Position numbers and translations under genes: made by a program
Source: an uncultured Spirochaeta sp.
GTDB taxonomy: Bacteria > Spirochaetota > Spirochaetia > DSM-27196 > Alkalispirochaetaceae
Direction: 5' to 3'
Assembly (NCBI GenBank): GCA_913030605.1
Contig: CAJWEZ010000007.1
Coordinates: forward strand, 27,185-91,184
Length of the DNA stretch: 64,000 nt
The notes under the pieces: generated by a model
Database searches by the model: none
Seen by the model: the letters and a program-made list of their open reading frames with translations, nothing else
What the model was told of the DNA's origin: nothing
Part shown: in pieces, positions 26,983-35,801 of the stretch
Layout of the letters: every line of letters begins with the position of its first letter
Position numbering within the stretch: position 1 is the first letter of the stretch

Positions 26983-28650
26983 TCACTCTGCGGCGCAGTG
27001 CAGCGCCCGTTCGGCACGTCGCCTGAGGTCCCGAACCGCCCGCAGGATGCGCGGGCGGTGCAGTTCGATCCAGTCGCGGCGCAGCGTCATCAGCGGCCAC
27101 TGCGGCAAATCCATCACAGCACAGTCCAGTCCGGCGTCGAGGTAGGCAGCGGCGGCGGGGTCGGCAAGACGAGACTCCTGGTCCGTGAGGCGTAGAACAA
27201 GGGCACGCAGCGCCGTCAGGCGCCGTGCCGCGGCAGTGTCATCGTCGGGATCCGGGCCGGGTGCCGGTGGAGCGTCGCCGGTTACCGGGGCGCTCGACTC
27301 CAGTTCCAGCCACCGCGTTACAGGGGCGTCGCCGGGGAACGCATCGCTTCCGATGGTGAGCCCCTCGGCGCCGGCAGCATGGAAGAATGACCCCGGAAGG
27401 CGTTCGACGCTCTGCCTCAACAGACGTGCCTGGTCCGCAAGCACGGCGTCGCCGGGGCGTACGCTGCCGTCCCGCAGTGTCACCGCGCGCCAGGGCCTCG
27501 CCAGGACGCGATCGTGACCGTCGCGATGTGTCAGCCGCGAGGTGGACCGTCGGACGGCGCGGTCACCGGGACTCATGCGGGCGTGCGTTTTCGGCGGACG
27601 GTACCAGAAATCGATCCCCACACAGAACACGGCGCGCACGCCGAGACGCTCGGTGAGAAGGTGGAGCGCCGCGGGAGCAACCGATCCGCGTGGCGGCAGC
27701 ACCGGAAACCCCGCAAGGAGCTCCGCGAGCTCCGGATCCCGGAACAGTGCGTTCTCTGAGAACCGCGAAACAAACCAGAATCGCCGATCCGCGGGAACCC
27801 GGCGCGGAACGCTGAAATGGACCGTTGCGTCGAGCAGGAACGCGGTGTTCTCCCACCGCCACGGGAGGAGATCGGCGGCGTTCGCAAGCTGACCGTCCAT
27901 GGCCACGACCATGTCGGGGGTGACGCCGGCAGCCGCGAGCGTCGGCAACGCGGTGTCCAGCGCCACGAGTGAGACATCCGCCCGGTGGCGCCGACCGTAG
28001 GCGGGAAACAGACGACGCAGCTCCCCGAGATGGTCTTCCAGGGACGGTCCGGCGCCGACAAGTACCGCCCGCCGCGGGATCCGGCCGCGGAGCGCATCGA
28101 CCGGCAATCCAGCGAGGGTGGCGTTTCGCACCACATTGGACATCCAGCGCCGCAGGAGACGGATCTCCGTTCCGCGGTTCTGCCAGAACCGCATGGCGGA
28201 GTCCACAAGCTGCTCCTCCAGCCGGAGATATCCGTCGCGGTGGAGGCGGGCGCCACCGGTAAGGTACACCGTGGAAACCCGCCGGAGCCCGGTTGTACGG
28301 ATCAGGTGTTCACCGGCCGTGACGGCCGCCGACGTTCCCGTGGCGTAGACGAAGCGGCGGGACGACGCCGGCGGATGCCAGGGACGAGTCACCCTGCCGA
28401 GATCGTCGTCCAGCTCAACCGCCAGAACCGCGCAGGTCTCCGGAACACGAGCGAGCCATTCATCAACGGCGTCGCCGTGAAGCGGTGAGCAGAGAATTAC
28501 CAGGGTCTGGGGCGCAATCTCGGTGGGGACGGGGAGACGCCGGCGGATCGATGCCGCCGGGTCCGGACCGGTGAGCGGGCGACCATCGGCGTAAATAACC
28601 GGCCCCTGGGGGCCGGTCACGATCTCAACGCGCGAGGTGGTTCCCGCCAC
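26983..28650 (-). CDS. Motility-associated factor (Maf) glycosyltransferase-like protein, DUF115
   Basis: 555 aa. The central VLVGAGPSLEDHL (about residues 190-205) and the following PDMVVAMDG and VGIDFWY are the DUF115/Maf pattern. Maf proteins attach nonulosonic acids such as pseudaminic acid to flagellin in Campylobacter and Helicobacter. With a flagellin gene 30 kb away in this window, flagellin modification is a reasonable inference. No nonulosonic-acid biosynthesis genes are present here. The stop of the upstream foldase gene lies 8 nt before its start, so the two form one operon. Confidence 0.75.
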   Translation of the reverse strand: MAGTTSRVEIVTGPQGPVIYADGRPLTGPDPAASIRRRLPVPTEIAPQTLVILCSPLHGDAVDEWLARVPETCAVLAVELDDDLGRVTRPWHPPASSRRFVYATGTSAAVTAGEHLIRTTGLRRVSTVYLTGGARLHRDGYLRLEEQLVDSAMRFWQNRGTEIRLLRRWMSNVVRNATLAGLPVDALRGRIPRRAVLVGAGPSLEDHLGELRRLFPAYGRRHRADVSLVALDTALPTLAAAGVTPDMVVAMDGQLANAADLLPWRWENTAFLLDATVHFSVPRRVPADRRFWFVSRFSENALFRDPELAELLAGFPVLPPRGSVAPAALHLLTERLGVRAVFCVGIDFWYRPPKTHARMSPGDRAVRRSTSRLTHRDGHDRVLARPWRAVTLRDGSVRPGDAVLADQARLLRQSVERLPGSFFHAAGAEGLTIGSDAFPGDAPVTRWLELESSAPVTGDAPPAPGPDPDDDTAAARRLTALRALVLRLTDQESRLADPAAAAYLDAGLDCAVMDLPQWPLMTLRRDWIELHRPRILRAVRDLRRRAERALHCAAE

Positions 28651-28658
28651 GGCGGCCC

Positions 28659-30164
28659 TCAGTTGGAGTTGGGGCCAAGCACGTAGCGGTTAAATGCCTG
28701 GGCGAAGTTGTCCTCGAGACGGCGGTCGTCGACAAACGCCGTCTGCAGGGCGTCGCTCTTGAACTGCCGTTCGAGGGAGCCGTAGTAGTCGCGAATGAAC
28801 GCCACGTTGGACTCCTGAGCCGGCCGTTCCTCCCGGAGGCGCATGATGAGCACCGACTGCCGCAGGACCACCGGATCGCTGATTTCGTCGGCAGCGAGGC
28901 CAAAGGCGCTCTCGAAGAAATCCTGACGGTACGCGGCGTCGGCGAGGTCGGGGATCTGCGCGCTCTGCAGCTGACCGAACAGCTGGATATTGCCGTAGTT
29001 GATCGGAAAGAACGGCGTGTTCAGGATCGTTCGGTCGGCTCCGTCTGCTGCGGTCGCAAACCCGTCGGTGCGAGCCTGCGTGGCGAACGACTCCGCCTCG
29101 GCTCGAACGTAGTCCTGGATCCGGCCCTGCTCAAAGTTCTGCATGTACGTTCGGACATCGGCGATCGCGCCATCCGCCTGCGGGTCGAACGGAGCGGGTG
29201 CCGACAGTGCCTGATAGAACGCCCACCCCGCGGTGGTCTCCAGCGGCTCACTGGTGTCCCCCGGTTGAAGGTCCAGCAGTTTCTGAAGGTCATCGGGGTT
29301 CGTCAGTTCCTGCTGCAGCTCGTATCCGTACACGGGGCCGATCTGGCCGTCCTGGTCCGCGTACAGGTCCCGCGAGTAGGTCCGGGCAAGGTCCCCGATC
29401 GGGTTTCCCGGCTGAAGCGCCTGCTCGCGGATCTGACTCGCTTCGTCTTCGCTGCTCAGCGTGACGACGGCGAGATCGAGGGTGGTAAACAGCTGGTCGT
29501 TCTCGCTGGCGAACGTCCGGACCTGCTCAGCGGGAAACTCGGTAAACGGAAAGCGCACGACCTCGAAGGAGCGTTCCGGACCGCTCATCTCTGCGACGAA
29601 CTGCTTCTCGCCGTCGGAGCTCTCTGCTCCCGCCAGCACGTCGCGGATCACCTGGTCGAAAATCGCGCTTTCGCGGTGGTAATTCCTCAGTTGAAACCGC
29701 TCCTGATTGCCGATGTTCTGGTAGGCCTGGGTGTCAAACCGACCGTTCACCTGAAAGCGCGGGTCGGAGGCGATCAGCTCATCGACGCGCTCGGAGGACA
29801 CGTCCATGCCGGCGCGGTCTGCGGCCTGAAGGACCGCGGTGTGCAGGACGGCGCGGTTGAACGCTTCCCGCCACGCAATGCGAAGCTGGAGCTCGAGGTT
29901 TGCCTGGTTTCCGGAATCGCGCAGGGACTGGGCAATCGCCTCATACTGTCGGGCGAAGAAGTTGCCGGGCTGGTACCTGATCTCCTCGTTGCCGTAGCGA
30001 CCGAACACCAGGTGACTGCGTCCGGCGGTTCGTGTAACGACCGGCGCACCGATGAAGGTTACAATGACGATTGCCAGGATAATGAGGCTTCCGATGTACA
30101 GCCCCCGGCTGCGCGTGTGCGTGCTTCGGGGCGTCTTTTTCTCGGGATTTCGGGGCTCTGCCAT
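28659..30164 (-). CDS. Membrane-anchored SurA/PpiD-like peptidyl-prolyl isomerase family protein
   Basis: 501 aa from ATG 30164; the longer frame upstream has no family resemblance. A basic start is followed by one membrane segment (about 21-42), so the bulk is periplasmic. A SurA_N-like helical region with EAFNRAVLHTAVLQAADRAG precedes a parvulin-like region (IGDLARTYSRD, GPVYGYELQQE) that is divergent from canonical rotamase domains. A foldase for exported or flagellar proteins is the likely role. AGGAAGGA precedes the ATG by about 13 nt. Confidence 0.75.
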   Translation of the reverse strand: MAEPRNPEKKTPRSTHTRSRGLYIGSLIILAIVIVTFIGAPVVTRTAGRSHLVFGRYGNEEIRYQPGNFFARQYEAIAQSLRDSGNQANLELQLRIAWREAFNRAVLHTAVLQAADRAGMDVSSERVDELIASDPRFQVNGRFDTQAYQNIGNQERFQLRNYHRESAIFDQVIRDVLAGAESSDGEKQFVAEMSGPERSFEVVRFPFTEFPAEQVRTFASENDQLFTTLDLAVVTLSSEDEASQIREQALQPGNPIGDLARTYSRDLYADQDGQIGPVYGYELQQELTNPDDLQKLLDLQPGDTSEPLETTAGWAFYQALSAPAPFDPQADGAIADVRTYMQNFEQGRIQDYVRAEAESFATQARTDGFATAADGADRTILNTPFFPINYGNIQLFGQLQSAQIPDLADAAYRQDFFESAFGLAADEISDPVVLRQSVLIMRLREERPAQESNVAFIRDYYGSLERQFKSDALQTAFVDDRRLEDNFAQAFNRYVLGPNSN

Positions 30165-30207
30165 TCGGTATCGATGTCCTTCCTGTGACGTACGTTGTGG
30201 AGCGCAA

Positions 30208-30236
30208 ACGGTAGCACGTGGCCCCGTGGGTGTCAA
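30208..30236 (-). promoter_or_regulatory. Putative promoter of the foldase-maf operon
   Basis: On the minus strand, a perfect -35 TTGACA (30236-30231) is followed after 17 bp by a weak -10 TACCGT (30213-30208). It lies back-to-back with the tRNA-Pro promoter. Confidence 0.45.
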
Positions 30237-30246
30237 CGAAATGGGG

Positions 30247-30275
30247 TTGACCACCACCGACGCTTCTGGTATGTT
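30247..30275 (+). promoter_or_regulatory. Putative promoter of tRNA-Pro
   Basis: TTGACC (30247-30252), 17-bp spacer, TATGTT (30270-30275), 12 bp before the tRNA. It is the same layout as at the other two tRNA genes. Confidence 0.5.
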
Positions 30276-30287
30276 CCCCTACGCATT

Positions 30288-30360
30288 CGGGCTGTAGCGC
30301 AGGGGCTAGCGCGCGCCGTTCGGGACGGTGAGGTCGGAGGTTCAAATCCTCTCAGCCCGA
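30288..30360 (+). tRNA. tRNA-Pro (anticodon CGG)
   Basis: 73 nt. The acceptor stem CGGGCTG (30288-30294) pairs with CAGCCCG (30353-30359), discriminator A30360. The anticodon stem CGCCG/CGGTG encloses the loop TTCGGGA with anticodon CGG at 30321-30323. The T arm holds GGTTCAAATCC. CCA is not encoded, since CATC follows. Confidence 0.97.
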
Positions 30361-30372
30361 CATCAGGTCAAC

Positions 30373-30415
30373 AGAACAAAAAAGGTCGTAGCACACGCTG
30401 CGACCTTTTTTGTTC
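30373..30415 (+). terminator. Strong intrinsic terminator after tRNA-Pro
   Basis: A near-perfect inverted repeat: the arm AGAACAAAAAAGGTCGTAGC pairs with GCTGCGACCTTTTTTGTTCT across the loop ACAC, with one G-T wobble. A-tract and T-tract at the two ends make it functional in both directions. It isolates the tRNA from the downstream NlpD-like gene. Confidence 0.92.
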
Positions 30416-30506
30416 TCCTGCGTTCTGCCCGCGGCCTGAGCCTTCCTTCCGTCGCGGCACTCAACTTCCACCGCCGGACTGCCGACAAGCTAGGCGGAAG
30501 AGCCGT

Positions 30507-31388
30507 ATGAGAACAACACTGATCTGTCTCGCAGTCACGATCGTCTCCATCGCCGCGCTCCCGGCCCAGACGGTCCGGCACGAGGTTCGGGACGGGGAAA
30601 CGCTGTACGCGATTGCCCGTACCTACGGAGTGTCCGTTGACGCCCTCATGGACGCCAACCGCATTGAAACCCCGGAGCTTTTGCTTCCCGGCACCGTCCT
30701 CACCGTGCCGGGGCAGTACACGGTGCGCAAGGGAGACACGCTGTACTCCATCGCCCGTCGCTACGGACTGACCGTGGCGGAGCTGCGCGAGATGAACAAC
30801 CTCGACGATTCGATGATCGTGGTCGGACAGCATCTCCGGGTACCGGATCCACCCGGGAGTGATGGATCGGCAATTGCCGCGGTGAATCCAGCCTCGACCC
30901 ACGTCGCCGACAGCGCCTCTCCCGACCCGGGGGAAGACGATGGCGCTGAGGAGGAAGACGACGACGGTGCCGGGGATGACCCCGCCCAGGCGATTCCGGT
31001 GGCGGCGGCGGTCGTGGATCCTCTTACCTATGACGACGGTGGCGCCTGGCCGGTGGCGGGACGTCGACGAACGCTGGACGGGAAGTTCCCCGGAGTCATG
31101 ATCTCCGCGGCGCGCGGGACGCCGGTCAGCAGCGTTACCAGCGGGCGAATCGTCTATTCCGGTCCCCATTCAAGTTTCGGAAACGTGGTATTCGTGCAGT
31201 CGGCGCAGGGGTACATCTACGTCTACGGCGGCCAGGACGCCGTAACCGTGCAGGTCGGCGACGAGGTGGAGGCCGGACGGGTTCTTGGCACCGTCGGTGT
31301 CTCCCCGACGGAGGGTGGTCCTGCGCTGTACTTCTCGGTGTGGCGCAACAATCTCTTTGTTGACCCCGAACGCGCGCCTCGGGGGTGA
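30507..31388 (+). CDS. Exported LysM x2 protein with degenerate M23 (LytM/NlpD-like) domain
   Basis: 293 aa from ATG 30507. A signal peptide (about 1-20, ending LPAQ) is followed by two LysM peptidoglycan-binding repeats (about 22-66 and 68-112, each DGETLYAIAR/KGDTLYSIAR type), an acidic linker (about 140-165) and an M23 fold (about 195-290). The zinc ligands of active M23 endopeptidases are missing: KFPGVMISAARGTPV has no ligand His, and LYFSVW replaces the H-x-H motif. It is therefore probably an amidase activator like NlpD/EnvC rather than a hydrolase. Confidence 0.85.
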   Translation: MRTTLICLAVTIVSIAALPAQTVRHEVRDGETLYAIARTYGVSVDALMDANRIETPELLLPGTVLTVPGQYTVRKGDTLYSIARRYGLTVAELREMNNLDDSMIVVGQHLRVPDPPGSDGSAIAAVNPASTHVADSASPDPGEDDGAEEEDDDGAGDDPAQAIPVAAAVVDPLTYDDGGAWPVAGRRRTLDGKFPGVMISAARGTPVSSVTSGRIVYSGPHSSFGNVVFVQSAQGYIYVYGGQDAVTVQVGDEVEAGRVLGTVGVSPTEGGPALYFSVWRNNLFVDPERAPRG

Positions 31389-31436
31389 ACAACGCCTGTG
31401 CAAATCGTGTAGTTCCATCTATTTGTACGGTTCTGT

Positions 31437-31465
31437 TTGGAATCTGCGCGTCGGCGTGCTACGAT
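31437..31465 (+). promoter_or_regulatory. Putative promoter of the sigma factor gene
   Basis: TTGGAA (31437-31442), 17-bp spacer, TACGAT (31460-31465), followed by a leader with GAGGGGG shortly before the ATG at 31499. Both boxes match consensus at 4 of 6 positions. Confidence 0.4.
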
Positions 31466-31498
31466 TGGTGATCAAAAGTAAGAAATGAGGGGGCGGCA

Positions 31499-32479
31499 AT
31501 GGCATCGACATCATCGCGTCGGCACACAGGCACCCAGCATCGCGCGGCACGGGCACACTATTCAGAATCGGAGACCTATGCGGGCGACTCCGATCCATTG
31601 GCGTTCTACCTGAAGCAGATTTCCAGCTATCCGTTGCTCTCCGTTGACGAGGAACAGACGATCGGGGAGCGAATCCAGCGCCTGCGGACAGAGCTCGGCG
31701 AGCTCAAATCGGTGGAACCTGCGGACTCCGTAACGACCCGGGAACGGGAAGAGGAGCTGCGGGTCTGCAAGACGCGCATGATCAACTCCAACCTGCGCCT
31801 GGTGGTGTCGATCGCAAAGAAGTACCAGCACCGCGGGCTTTCACTGCTGGACCTGATCGACGAGGGCAACATCGGACTGATCGAGGCGGTGGAACGGTTC
31901 GATTACACCCGGGGCTGCCGGTTTTCTACGTACGGAACGTGGTGGATCCGGCAGGCGATCATCAAGAGCCTCGCTGACAAGGGGCGTGTGATTCGTATCC
32001 CGGTCCACATGCTCAACACGATCAAGAAATGCTTCTACGTAGCCAAGCACCTGACCCAGGAGCTGGGACGCGACCCCATCAGCGACGAAGTGTCGGACTA
32101 CATGAACATCCCGTCGCGACGGGTCGACGAGATTCAGCGACTCTCCCAGGACACCACCTCCCTCGACGTACCGATCGACGACGACAACTCAACCCGTCTC
32201 TCGGACGTGATAGAAGACGACCAACAGGCGCAGCCCTTCGACCTGGTATTCCATCTGACGTTGCAGGATACGCTGGACGAGGTGCTCGCGCAGCTCAGCG
32301 AACGCGAGATGCGGATCATTAAGCTCCGGTTCGGTCTTGGTGGAGAAGGGCCCTATACGCTGGAGGAAACCGGTCGTTTTCTGGGTATCACCCGCGAGCG
32401 CGTGCGCCAGATCCAGGAGAAAGCGCTGGGTAAGCTCCGTGAGAACGTGGTGATCCAGGACTTTCATGAGCAGTACTGA
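31499..32479 (+). CDS. Sigma-70 family RNA polymerase sigma factor, group 2 (RpoD/RpoS-like)
   Basis: 326 aa with no region 1.1. Region 1.2 (DPLAFYLKQISSYPLLS), region 2 (NLRLVVSIAKKYQHRGLSLL, FSTYGTWWIRQAI), region 3 and region 4 with a helix-turn-helix (LEETGRFLGITRERVRQIQE) are all visible. The absence of region 1.1 and the size favour an alternative, RpoS-type group-2 factor over the housekeeping sigma. Its stop overlaps the cobalamin adenosyltransferase start by 14 nt. Which regulon it serves is not visible here. Confidence 0.9.
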   Translation: MASTSSRRHTGTQHRAARAHYSESETYAGDSDPLAFYLKQISSYPLLSVDEEQTIGERIQRLRTELGELKSVEPADSVTTREREEELRVCKTRMINSNLRLVVSIAKKYQHRGLSLLDLIDEGNIGLIEAVERFDYTRGCRFSTYGTWWIRQAIIKSLADKGRVIRIPVHMLNTIKKCFYVAKHLTQELGRDPISDEVSDYMNIPSRRVDEIQRLSQDTTSLDVPIDDDNSTRLSDVIEDDQQAQPFDLVFHLTLQDTLDEVLAQLSEREMRIIKLRFGLGGEGPYTLEETGRFLGITRERVRQIQEKALGKLRENVVIQDFHEQY

Positions 32480-33041
32480 CGACGAGTCTCCGGTTCGAAC
32501 CGGTGGTGGCGACGACGGTCGCAGCACGCTGATCGACGGAGATCGCCGGTTCAAGGACGATATCGCCTTCGAGGCGCTCGGAGCACTGGATGAGGCGCAG
32601 GTCGCGCTCGGCGTGTGTCGCAGCCTGCTCGGCGATCGGGACGACGTGGAGGTGCGTCTTCGTGCGGACCTGGAATGGATCCAGCGTCGGATGCTGATCG
32701 CCGGGGGCGTTGTCGCCGCAGCCCCGGGGTCTCCGCACCTGAAAGAACTGGAGACGCTTGGCGACGAGGATCTCGCCACACTGGATCGCGTGTTTTCCTA
32801 CTGGCGGGGGCGTGTGACGATTCCCCCGCGTTTCTTCATCGCCGGCGACACCAGCATCGGTGCCGAGTTTGACCGCGCCAGGACGGTTGTTCGTCGCGCG
32901 GAGCGGGCGATCGTCCGCCTGATCCACGAACGAGGCGGATACGAGCGAACGTTCGTCTCTCGCTTCCTGAATGCCCTGAGCGACCTCGGATTCGTGCTGG
33001 CCCGCTGGGCCGACGAATTCTATCGCGAGCCCCGCAGCTGA
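32466..33041 (+). CDS. PduO-type cob(I)alamin adenosyltransferase
   Basis: 191 aa. The N-terminal Gly-rich ATP-binding segment (GGGDDGRSTLIDGDRRFKDD) and the C-terminal DRARTVVRRAERAIV motif are those of PduO-type enzymes, which make adenosylcobalamin from cob(I)alamin and ATP. No other B12 gene is nearby. It overlaps the sigma factor by 14 nt and is convergent with the Nudix gene, sharing 22 nt at the ends. Confidence 0.85.
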   Translation: MSSTDDESPVRTGGGDDGRSTLIDGDRRFKDDIAFEALGALDEAQVALGVCRSLLGDRDDVEVRLRADLEWIQRRMLIAGGVVAAAPGSPHLKELETLGDEDLATLDRVFSYWRGRVTIPPRFFIAGDTSIGAEFDRARTVVRRAERAIVRLIHERGGYERTFVSRFLNALSDLGFVLARWADEFYREPRS

Positions 33042-33535
33042 GTCCCGCTGGCAAAACGCAGGTCCCACCAGACCATCTCGTCGCCATCGAACGCCATCTC
33101 GGCCTCGACGTGGTCCCCGGCGAGGACGTTGGGAAGCCAGCAGCGGTCGTCCTCCCACATCTCGTTGAAGGGAATGCCGTCCTCGGCTACCCAGAACGGA
33201 AGCGCCTCGTCCGTTTCCACGAGATCGCCGTCCCAGCGATACGCCACGTAGACGTAGACTTCCAATCGGTACCCGTCGAGAAACGCGAAGCGCAGCGTAC
33301 CGTAGTGTTCCGGGTCCAGCGGACGAAGGCCGACCTCCTCGATCGTCTCTCGGACCGCGGTATCCACGGGGCGTTCGCCGGATTCCGCTTTGCCGCCGGG
33401 TGCGTTGACCTTGCCGGCGCCCAGGCCTCGTTTCTTTCTGATCAGGAGCACCTGTCCGTCGGTGCGCAGAAAACAGAGTACCGCCCGGTCGTCGGGTGCG
33501 TAGGACGTCCAGTCGACGCGTGTAACCGTGTGCAT
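33020..33535 (-). CDS. MTH1-like Nudix hydrolase (probable oxidised-dNTP diphosphatase)
   Basis: 171 aa from ATG 33535. The Nudix box is complete (GKAESGERPVDTAVRETIEE, then VGL, fitting G-x5-E-x7-R-E-U-x-E-E-x-G-U). The segment IPFNEMWEDDRCWLP resembles the MWPDD-type nucleotide pocket of human MTH1, which hydrolyses 8-oxo-dGTP and 2-OH-dATP. Housecleaning of oxidised nucleotides is likely. The start region faces the hppA promoter on the other strand. Confidence 0.85.
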   Translation of the reverse strand: MHTVTRVDWTSYAPDDRAVLCFLRTDGQVLLIRKKRGLGAGKVNAPGGKAESGERPVDTAVRETIEEVGLRPLDPEHYGTLRFAFLDGYRLEVYVYVAYRWDGDLVETDEALPFWVAEDGIPFNEMWEDDRCWLPNVLAGDHVEAEMAFDGDEMVWWDLRFASGTQLRGSR

Positions 33536-33554
33536 GCCGGTCCAAAACTTATCA

Positions 33555-33584
33555 TTGCGTGCAACTTGGTGCAAATGGTACGAT
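33555..33584 (+). promoter_or_regulatory. Putative hppA promoter
   Basis: TTGCGT (33555-33560), 18-bp spacer, TACGAT (33579-33584), in the 91-nt region between the divergent Nudix and hppA genes. AAGGATG lies before the hppA ATG. Confidence 0.4.
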
Positions 33585-33626
33585 ACATGTGACAGAAATC
33601 CCCTCAAAGACAAGGATGATGAAATA

Positions 33627-35789
33627 ATGCTAGGATTTGTCGCTGTTGCTGTTGTTGCCGCGCTCGGGTTTGCTGCGATCAACTTTTCCGCAGTCAAACG
33701 ACTGGATACCGGGACAGCCCTCATGGGAGAGCTGGCCGGAGCGATCCAGGAAGGTGCAGACGCCTTCATCCGTCATGAGTACAAGATCATCTTTTCGATC
33801 GCCGTATTCATTATGGTCGCCCTGATGGTCATCGTCTCGTGGTACACCGGGGTTGCCTTCCTCCTCGGTGCCGCCATGAGTGCATCGGCGGGATGGATCG
33901 GTATGAAGATCGCCACCATCGCCAACGTCCGGGTGTCCAATCGGGCACGCGAAACGTTCGATGTGGGGTCGACGCTGAAAGTCGCCTTCCAGGGCGGAAG
34001 CGTCATGGGACTCAGCGTTGCGGGGTTCTCGATCCTGGGACTCGGTCTGGTGTACCTCGTGTTCGGCGTGTTCCTCGGTCAGGCACACTCGGACAATCTG
34101 GTCATTATCACCAACTGGCTGGGGGTCAATTTCATCCCCTTCACGATGACCGTCTCGGGATACGCCCTCGGGTGTTCGGTCATCGCCATGTTCGACCGCG
34201 TCGGTGGAGGTATCTATACCAAGGCCGCCGACATGGGCGCCGACCTCGTCGGCAAAACCGAAGCCCACATTCCCGAGGATGACCCGCGCAACCCCGCGAC
34301 CATCGCCGACAACGTCGGTGACAACGTCGGCGACGTCGCCGGACTCGGTGCGGACCTTCTCGAGAGTTACGTTGGTGCGATCATCTCGAGCATCGTGCTG
34401 GCCGCCTACATGTTCTACACCGTGAGCGACGCGGCCGTTTCGATCAGCGCCGAGCTCGTGACCAAGCTGGTCAGCTATCCGATGCTCTTTGCAGCGATCG
34501 GTGTGCTCGCATCGGTTGTCGGTATCAGTACCCTGATTCTCAAGAAGCCGAGCGACAACCCGCACCGCGAGCTCAACGTTGCCACCTGGACCAGCGCGAT
34601 CCTGACCCTGGTCGGAACCGGTGCCGTGACATGGTGGTTCTTTCAGGGGCTCAATGTATCGGCCGCCGGATTCGGTCTCGGGTGGGTCTCTCCGTGGCTC
34701 GCGGCGGTCCTCGGAATCGTAAGCGGCATCCTCATCGGCCAGCTTGCCGAGTACTTCACGAGTTATGACTACAACCCCACCAAGAAGATCAGCGAGGCGA
34801 GCCGACAGGGATACGCGCTGAATATCACCCAGGGACTCGCCGTCGGCATGAAGTCGGTGTTCTATCCGATCCTGGTGCTCGCGGCGGCGGTTATCGGCGC
34901 CAACGCGATTGCCGGTCTCTACGGTGTCGCCATGGCGGCGATCGGCATGCTGAGCTTCGTCGCCGCCACGGTCTCGGTGGACACCTACGGTCCCATCGCC
35001 GACAACGCCGGCGGCATCTCCGAGATGAGCAAGCTCGACCCGCGGGTGCGCGAGATCACCGACAAACTCGACAGCGTGGGAAACACGACTGCCGCGATCG
35101 GGAAGGGCTTCGCGATCGGTTCCGCGGCGCTCGCGGCTCTGAGTCTGTTTGCCAGCTACCTGTACAGCCAGGCGGGCCCCCACAACACCCAGGGGCAGTT
35201 CATCCTGGTACTGGACATGGTCAATACCCTCACGCTGGCCGGTGGTCTGGTCGGTGCGGCGTTGCCGTTCCTGTTCTCGGGAATCCTGATCGAGGCAGTT
35301 GCCAAAGCCGCGCGAAAGATGGTCGACGAGGTCCGGCGCCAGTTCCGTGAGGATCCCAAGATCCTCACCGGCGAATCGCGTCCCGACTACCGGTTGTGCA
35401 TCGAGATTTCCTCCGCCGGAAGCCTCAAGGAGATGAAGACACCGGCACTGATCGCGGTGCTGACGCCGGTCGTGAGCGGCTTTGTGTTCGGACCGGAGTT
35501 CGTTGGCGGTCTTCTGATCGGAACCACCCTGTCTGCGATCATGATGGCGCTGTTCACCGCCAACTCCGGCGGGGCGTGGGACAATGCCAAGAAGTACATC
35601 GAGGAGGGTCACCACGGCGGAAAGGGTTCGGAAGCACATTCCGCCGGTGTTGTGGGCGACACGGTCGGTGACCCCCTGAAGGATACGGTCGGTCCGTCGC
35701 TGGATATCCTGATCAAGATCATGGCGGTGGTGTCATTGATCACGGTCTCGATTTTCCAGAAATACAACCTCCTCGACTGGTTGTTCTGA
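33627..35789 (+). CDS. hppA: Membrane-bound proton/sodium-translocating pyrophosphatase
   Basis: 720 aa, about 15-16 membrane helices. The diphosphate-binding segments KAADMGADLVGKTEA and DNVGDNVGDVAGLGADL are intact, as is the acidic stretch near the C-terminus (GDTVGDPLKDT). At about residues 485-494 the motif GNTTAAIGKG has Ala where K+-independent enzymes have Lys (GNTTKA), so it belongs to the K+-dependent group, which includes both Na+ and H+ pumps. It couples PPi hydrolysis to ion export. ATG 33627 is chosen because the first helix begins there; an upstream in-frame ATG adds 33 non-homologous residues. Confidence 0.95.
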   Translation: MLGFVAVAVVAALGFAAINFSAVKRLDTGTALMGELAGAIQEGADAFIRHEYKIIFSIAVFIMVALMVIVSWYTGVAFLLGAAMSASAGWIGMKIATIANVRVSNRARETFDVGSTLKVAFQGGSVMGLSVAGFSILGLGLVYLVFGVFLGQAHSDNLVIITNWLGVNFIPFTMTVSGYALGCSVIAMFDRVGGGIYTKAADMGADLVGKTEAHIPEDDPRNPATIADNVGDNVGDVAGLGADLLESYVGAIISSIVLAAYMFYTVSDAAVSISAELVTKLVSYPMLFAAIGVLASVVGISTLILKKPSDNPHRELNVATWTSAILTLVGTGAVTWWFFQGLNVSAAGFGLGWVSPWLAAVLGIVSGILIGQLAEYFTSYDYNPTKKISEASRQGYALNITQGLAVGMKSVFYPILVLAAAVIGANAIAGLYGVAMAAIGMLSFVAATVSVDTYGPIADNAGGISEMSKLDPRVREITDKLDSVGNTTAAIGKGFAIGSAALAALSLFASYLYSQAGPHNTQGQFILVLDMVNTLTLAGGLVGAALPFLFSGILIEAVAKAARKMVDEVRRQFREDPKILTGESRPDYRLCIEISSAGSLKEMKTPALIAVLTPVVSGFVFGPEFVGGLLIGTTLSAIMMALFTANSGGAWDNAKKYIEEGHHGGKGSEAHSAGVVGDTVGDPLKDTVGPSLDILIKIMAVVSLITVSIFQKYNLLDWLF

Positions 35790-35801
35790 GCCGTACCGTC
35801 C

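Noticed and set aside
33630..35639. 669-aa open frame on the minus strand opposite hppA.
   Set aside because: It is an antisense artefact of a GC-rich gene: His/Gln/Asp-rich with no hydrophobic segments or domain. The plus-strand gene is certain.
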